DNA from: Aselliscus stoliczkanus
Taxonomy: Eukaryota; Chordata; Mammalia; Chiroptera; Hipposideridae
Assembly (NCBI GenBank): GCA_033961575.1
Contig: CM066732.1
Location: forward strand, 111,106,687 to 111,170,686
Reading direction: 5' to 3'
Length of the DNA stretch: 64,000 nucleotides
Part shown: positions 58,377 through 64,000 of the stretch, in pieces
How the letters are laid out: each line of letters starts with the position of its first letter
Position numbering within the stretch: the first letter of the stretch is position 1
Made by a program: the position numbers and the translations under genes
The notes under the pieces: model-generated
Told to the model about the DNA's origin: nothing
What the model saw: the letters and a program-made list of their open reading frames with translations, nothing else
The model's database searches: none

Positions 58377-59194
58377 GTACATGTCTGTATACACACATCT
58401 TCACATACATGCCGGTATGTGAAGTTTTAAATAAGTGTTTCTATGCATGAAGGGTTTTACTTTGTATTTTTTAAATATGAGAAAGTTCAAGTTAACTATA
58501 AATAACTGAGACATAATTGTAATTGTTATAAGAAAGTAATGAAGAAAGTTTTAAACTCTTTACTTTGAAATGAGTGCAAGAATTTCACCCATGTTGTAGA
58601 TCCAGGAAAACTTGAGAAAGGTGCTTTAACCACAAGATGGCTCCGAAGGCTTTGGACCCCCTTCCATAACGTAATAGATTCCAAATTGTAAAATACCAAC
58701 ACATTTTGCAAAGGGTCAAGAAAAACAGAAGGAAAGTAAATGTCAATCCCAAATTATATCCATATTAGTTGAAATTCTCCCAAAGTGAGCACAGAGTCAG
58801 TCTACCAAAGCAAAACCAAAATGAGGTGAATATTCCAATATTCAGACAAAAATCCCTGTTACTGAAGCAAACCACAAATATTTGCTTAGCACCTATTATG
58901 TCCAAGATTCTGATTATGCAAATACTGGGTGTGCCAGGCAACTGTCTAGCCTTTTATGCTTCTTTGCCTAACTAGATACACCTGCACTTTTCCACATGGG
59001 ACTTCATTTCTTGTATTTTGGCTGACGTGTACATTTATTCTGAGGGATAGCAGATATTAAACGGGCTTTTAAATTAGAAAGTGGCTCACTTTATCTCACT
59101 TTACTTCAGAAGTCTACCTGGTGAGTCTGATTAGGGAACCTTCATGAGATTTTAGCCCTTATGTATATACATTTAGGATTCCTATCTGTCACTT

Positions 59195-59360
59195 TTGTAG
59201 ATCTCAGGAAAATTTCCTTGAACCTCAGCTTCTTCATTTGTAGTCTGGAGATCTTATCCCTCACCTCACCTCACCTCACCTCACAAGTGTTCTAAAAATG
59301 AAATGAGAAAGTACCATGCTTGGGGGATAATGGACTCCCAGTAAATGGTGGCTGTTATTG
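59195..59360 (+). repeat. MIR SINE with a pentanucleotide expansion
   Basis: MIR text ('cttcttcatttgtagtctgga', 'gtaccatgcttgggggataa', 'cagtaaatggtggctgttat') encloses five CTCAC units (59259-59284), situated where the MIR consensus reads 'ctacctcacagg'. Confidence 0.8.
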
Positions 59361-59785
59361 TACACCCCAAAGAATCTACTAGGAAATTGGCTTCCCAGAG
59401 GTTCAAACCATGGCTTTTCCTGTGTGGCGACATCACAGATATTATTTATCAGAGGACACAGACTCTAGTTCACTGCGGCTCATTCTTAGGGGCCACTGGA
59501 GAAATGGTCCCAATACGACAAGTAGACACACACAGGTAACAATGGCCTATATATGAACTGAACAAGCAAGCACGGCCCTTGGTGCTGGATGCAACCTTCT
59601 TACAGTATGCCATAGGCCGGGATCCAGCTTTCTCTCTGTCCCCTCACGTGCAGGCCTCCTAACTTGCGCATGCTAACCACCACACACTTCCTTCCGTTAG
59701 CCTGTGAATTGATGTCTAGGCAATGAATCCAACATCTGAGAAATGTGCATGCTGACAATCGGTATACAGGGCAGCTGTGGAGACA

Positions 59786-60020
59786 TGGTTGAGAGGCTCT
59801 GGGGTTAGACACTTAAATTCAAATCTCAGTTCACACCGCTGTGTGATCTTGTGCATGTCATTTTAATCTTTCTGATCCTCGGTTCCCCTCATCTGTGAAA
59901 GGGCGATAACAATGGTTCCTACGTACAGAGTTGTTACAAGTTAAACGTGGCTACGCATGCTGACTGCTTAGCCCAGCGCCTGGCATATAGAAAAGATTCC
60001 ATAAACATCAGCTTGTATTG
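59786..60020 (+). repeat. MIR SINE
   Basis: 'gaggctctggggttagacac', 'tttctgatcctcggttcccc', 'gcccagcgcctggcatatag' and 'ccataaacatcagcttgta' give a near full-length MIR. Confidence 0.85.
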
Positions 60021-62299
60021 GTATTGCTCTTGACTTTATCCTAACAGGGTGCTTGTCACATTTGTTCACCAAATCAGATCTTCCTTTGGAGCTGTTTTAT
60101 GTTGCTGTGAATTTTTTTATTTGCAGTGATGACAATTTGGAGAGATTCATCCGCACTTTCTCATCTAGTCACTTTTCCCTTCACATATGAGAGAGCTGGC
60201 TAGTGTGTGGGGTAATAATTGTGGGCAGCAAAATACTGTGGTCCTGGATTCAAAGCCTCTTGGGGCACAACCAATCTGATCTTTGGGCCTCATCGGACAG
60301 TCCTCCGAGCAAGAAAGATGGGGGCCGGCAGGAGCAAATCCTCTTTGATGTGAAGGTTTAACAGGTTTATTGTTCAAATATATTTCTTGGACGGAGCATC
60401 ACAGAGAATTCTAGATTAAAACCTATTTTCTCAAAGTAAAATAACAATTATTCTAAGAAAATTACGTGAGAGCAAAAATGTATTGCTATTTAAATAACTC
60501 AATATGTAATAGCACCTGAGTGAAAACCCTGTAACCAGTGCAACAACAGCATCATTATACATTTCTGCTTCACTCCTCGGGGCTTTAAATTAATTCAATG
60601 CCACAACCAACTATGTACAAACAGCTGTGGGCAAGCGGTGACCTCCTTGTGAGCTTGGTGCATATGACCTAGTGTGTGCCACCAATATCTTAGCGGAGAG
60701 ACAGAGTGTTCCTGAAACCTCAGTCTCTGCATTCGTCCATCAGCGCTTTGAAGAAGAACACTGTCTTCTTTTCAAGTGATAACAGAGGCCGAACAGAAAA
60801 CAACAAAATCGAGTTTAGATACAGTTGGTGTACTCCCAAGAATTCTCCCATAAAGGTAAATGCCACAGATAAAACACTGATTTTTCTTCATTTTTTTCAT
60901 TTTTACTTTTTTATTTTTTTTATTTTTTAGTTTTAAAGGAGCTGTGTTTTGTAACCAGAAGCCCCAAGTACTGTTTTGTTGAAACCGGAGTCATTTCAAA
61001 CAGTGATACAAGTGGCAAAAATAATTCTGTCAAAGCGACTCACAGTGTGCATGTTATATGTAATCTATTTTTATGTATTCATTAGGCATTTGGAATACCT
61101 CCCTACTGAATACGGGTATAGCGTTTGTCCAGTATCTTCCTGTTTGCATCACATTTACATTTGGCCTCAGTCTAAACTTACATTATTCAACCACCTACTC
61201 TGTCCCATTCATAATGGATTTTCTCCAAATGAATCTATTTCTTGTTAACATTAGTGATAAGGGTAGTTTTTTAACAGGATAGGTAGTGGGCAACATCAAA
61301 TTCTGAAAGCATAGCCTAATAGGGATAACGATTATTGGCTATCTCACCTATATGGAACCAGAATTATAATGAAACTTAATTTGGCATATAAACTCGTATC
61401 TATCTGCCACCCATTTTTTAAAAAAATTAGCTAATTATGATGTGACCGGAATTGATGAAGTCAATACAACCCTTGAACAACCACTCAAACACTTAAGGAA
61501 AATGAATTGTCCTTGGCTTCGGGCCAGGTATTTGAAAGGATTTACAAATGCTACTTGCCTCTTGTCTTGAAACAGGAGTTAATTCTGATACAAGTATCTT
61601 GTCCACCTATCCCCTTAATATTGGTAAATTGTTCAGTAAGCATTTGGGCCATATGATGCAAAGTTCATAACAGAGGTCTATAATTAACACACACTTATAT
61701 GGACACTCTAAAAACAGGGTACCAAGGAAAGTCTTATTAGACAAGGTGATCAAGAATTAATTGGTTAATGTCTATCTAGCCCAACTATATATAAATAAAT
61801 GTATGATTATTATAATTATGGAGAACAGAGTTCAAAATCCACTTCAAGTTCAAAGAATAGTGATTTATACATCTAAGCATAGACGCAAATAGTTAGCTGT
61901 GTAAAAATACTTATTTTAATGCTATTTCAAATGTTTAATAAGTATTACTCATCTCTCAAGTTTTACTTTTTCTCTCTTAATAAAAGGTCTTAGATGATGC
62001 AAAAAAAACTATAATTCCCTTATTGCCATTCATAACATTACTTTAATATTATTATTATTATTATTATTTTGAAACTTTGGAAATGAAGAGGGAAAATTTG
62101 GTATTACATGCAGAAACTGCCACATTAACCACAGTGCATGCTGTGGATGGATAATGAGCAAGTGATTTAAATTTATGGCAAGCTAAGTTTACATAGAGGA
62201 AAGAACATAAATAAAGCTGGGTTCCTAGCCTCCCAGTGTTATATATTACTTGAGGTGGGAGAGATGGCTAGATGACTCCATGGTAGGTTGTGAAGATCA

Positions 62300-62560
62300 T
62301 AATAACATAACAATTCAGATTTTTTAAAAGGAATTCAGGAAGATTGTCATTTGAGCAGGACCATGAAGAATGAATATCAATAGGCAGCGAAAGTTGAGAT
62401 GCGAGTGAGGTAAAGCCAGGCAGACATCCCGGCGTGGACATGCGTGATGTGTTCAAAGAGAGGCTCGTTGTGTCACAAAGGAATGGGGGAAAGTACATAG
62501 CTAAGATGGCAAGAACTAATCTCAAAGAGTCTTGATACCCTGCTAAGGAATTTGAGCTTA
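62300..62560 (+). repeat. Old interspersed repeat, same family as 9530-9920
   Basis: 'catttgagcaggaccatgaag' near the start and 'ctgctaaggaatttgagctta' near the end mirror the wording of the copy near 9.5-9.9 kb. Family not named. The open frame on the minus strand is accidental. Confidence 0.4.
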
Positions 62561-63207
62561 TTTTCTAAAAATTTAATTAACATTTTTGAAATAGTTTTTA
62601 TTAACTTAAAGCTCACTACTCAGATCCATGTACTAGACTAGAGATTTGGTCTCATCTGCCCCAGTGTTCAATCACATGAAGCTTATGAGCTTTTAAATTT
62701 GTTTCTAACAATAACCAGGGGATTTCACAATAAAGTTCACATTCCCAGATTCTCTTGAAAACTCCAAAGACCTGGCCATGGTGGACCAGTTATTCTAAAT
62801 GGTGACAGTTGGTCAGAGCCAAGGGAGGTGGCTCCCTCCAGATGGCATATGTGCTGTCCAGTGGTCCAGGTGCCTCTTCTGCCACACTCACATCAGATGC
62901 CTAGGGCACTAAGTATTTGGATTTGTGCCTTCTGTTTAAAGAGAGGTCCTCTCTCCCCAGCAAGAATCTTTCAACCATTGCATATAGCATAAATGAATGT
63001 AAATGAGTTCATTTATATTGATTATCTGTGGCTTCTTTTGCTAATGCATTACTTTCCTTTTTTTTTCGTCTCTAATGCAAATGAGGTTTCCCATGTATTC
63101 CTTTATCTAAAACTGAAGATAAGTACCTTTAAATGTCTTTGGGTTGAAAATGCAGATGCCATCTGTGAGGCTCCCAGGACGAACATGAGGTAAAGAACAT
63201 GCCCTAT

Positions 63208-63447
63208 AGCAGGATTTCTCATTTCTCCACCTCAACACTACTGATCTTTCGGTTGGGATAATTCTTTACCGTGTGTATTGGGCAGGGGTGGGGGTATCCT
63301 GGGCACTAGCTAATGTTTCAGCTGCATCCCTGGCCTCTACCACAGGGCGCTAGTAGCACTACCGCTGTGATAATCAAAACTGCCTCCAGGCATTGACAAA
63401 TGACACTTAGGGGTCAAAATCACCTCCAGTTGAAAACCATCGCTCTA
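63208..63447 (-). repeat. MER20 hAT-Charlie DNA transposon
   Basis: Almost complete in reverse: 'ggatttctcatttctccacc', 'ggttgggataattctttacc', 'cagctgcatccctggcctct', 'agggcgctagtagcacta' and the end 'ggcattgacaaatgacactt', 'ccagttgaaaaccatc'. MER20 is confined to placental mammals, which supports the host group. Some copies elsewhere are known to act as enhancers. Confidence 0.85.
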
Positions 63448-64000
63448 TGAGGATGAGGGTTTCCAGGAAAATAAGCTCTGGGTAGGAGAATGGTGCTCTG
63501 CTGGAAAATGGGCAGGATGATGCCTTATACTTCCCGCTGTCACTTCTATCCCCGTGCACTTTTCCATTCTGCCAAAGACAAAGGTTGCCCCAACCATGGG
63601 GAGGTGGAACTGCCAAGCAGCCTCAGCTAGTGATGCCAAAATAGGCCCCAAAGGCCTCTCTTACTTGTAAAAACCTTCAAACACCTCCATGGGATGATGG
63701 CACAGCAGTGAAGGCTCTTCTTTCTACGTTCTCTATTACTGATGTAGTTGAGGAAAAGAAGATAGGAACTTGCATGATCTACTATTAAGACCCAAGCCTC
63801 CCCTTGGCCAGGTGTGGTTCATGATGTTTCTGAGGACTGGAAAGCCTCTTCTCCCCAATATGGCAGCGGTGAGGTCCAGTCTGGGTGTCACTGGGGAGAG
63901 GACTTGCTGTTGCTAACACCTGGGTGGTTGGAAACAGGCCAACCAAGATCTCAGAATGCTTCAGACCATGTTGCAGGGCTTCCTCGTCCTCCAACACTAA

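Larger units (their letters stand above)
55685..64000 (-). other. RORA intron, extends beyond the right edge
   Basis: Contains a TA run (57460-57473), a probable antisense L1M fragment split by a tRNA-SINE (58130-58460), MIRs at 59195-59360 and 59786-60020, an ATT run (62050-62069), an old unnamed repeat (62300-62560) and a MER20 (63208-63447). Unique sequence at 57900-58090 may be regulatory. No exon of any known RORA N terminus was recognised. Confidence 0.6.

Noticed and set aside
30897..64000. RORalpha1 and RORalpha4 N-terminal exons
   Set aside because: I looked for the expected DNA of the alpha4 start (MMYFVIAAMKA) and the end of the alpha1 N terminus (GISVTKKTHT) and found neither; they probably lie further upstream.

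Overview
The window is a piece of a placental-mammal nuclear genome that lies almost entirely inside one gene, RORA (retinoic-acid-receptor-related orphan receptor alpha), read on the minus strand. Nine consecutive coding exons with canonical splice sites were reconstructed between 30896 and 2546. Together they encode all 457 residues shared by the known RORA isoforms: both zinc fingers, the C-terminal extension and hinge, the ligand-binding domain and the AF-2 helix. Exon phases agree at every junction. The stop codon is followed by at least 2.5 kb of 3' UTR that runs off the left edge.

Layout from right to left, in the direction of transcription: 64000-55685 is intron; 55636-55684 is the last isoform-specific exon of the RORalpha2-type N terminus; 50620-50770 is a candidate alternative first exon with an ATG and a strong donor that joins in frame to the zinc-finger exon; 30811-30896 is zinc finger I; 17158-17299 is zinc finger II; 14195-14590 is the C-terminal extension and hinge; six ligand-binding-domain exons lie between 8682 and 2546; 2545-1 is 3' UTR. 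The known RORalpha1 and RORalpha4 N-terminal exons were not found and probably lie beyond 64000.

The introns hold ordinary mammalian repeats: many MIR copies, L2, HAL1/L1M tails, one MER20, and microsatellites. They also hold eight copies of a tRNA-derived SINE family that looks lineage-specific. Five copies are short (tRNA-like head plus A-tail). Three are long composites: head, linker, a degenerate 20-bp tandem repeat, and a unique 3' domain ending in AATAAAATCTT plus poly-A. Most have target-site duplications. No Alu, rodent B1/B2, carnivore SINEC or equine ERE copy was recognised. The head matches no family I can name with certainty. A non-anthropoid placental such as a colugo is one possibility, but the species is unresolved.

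Most worth a second look are the candidate first exon near 50.7 kb, the SVA-like architecture of the long SINE, a near-perfect 60-bp tandem duplication just downstream of the RORalpha2-type exon, and a 14-bp inverted repeat in the 3' UTR. No second protein-coding gene, RNA gene or CRISPR array is supported.
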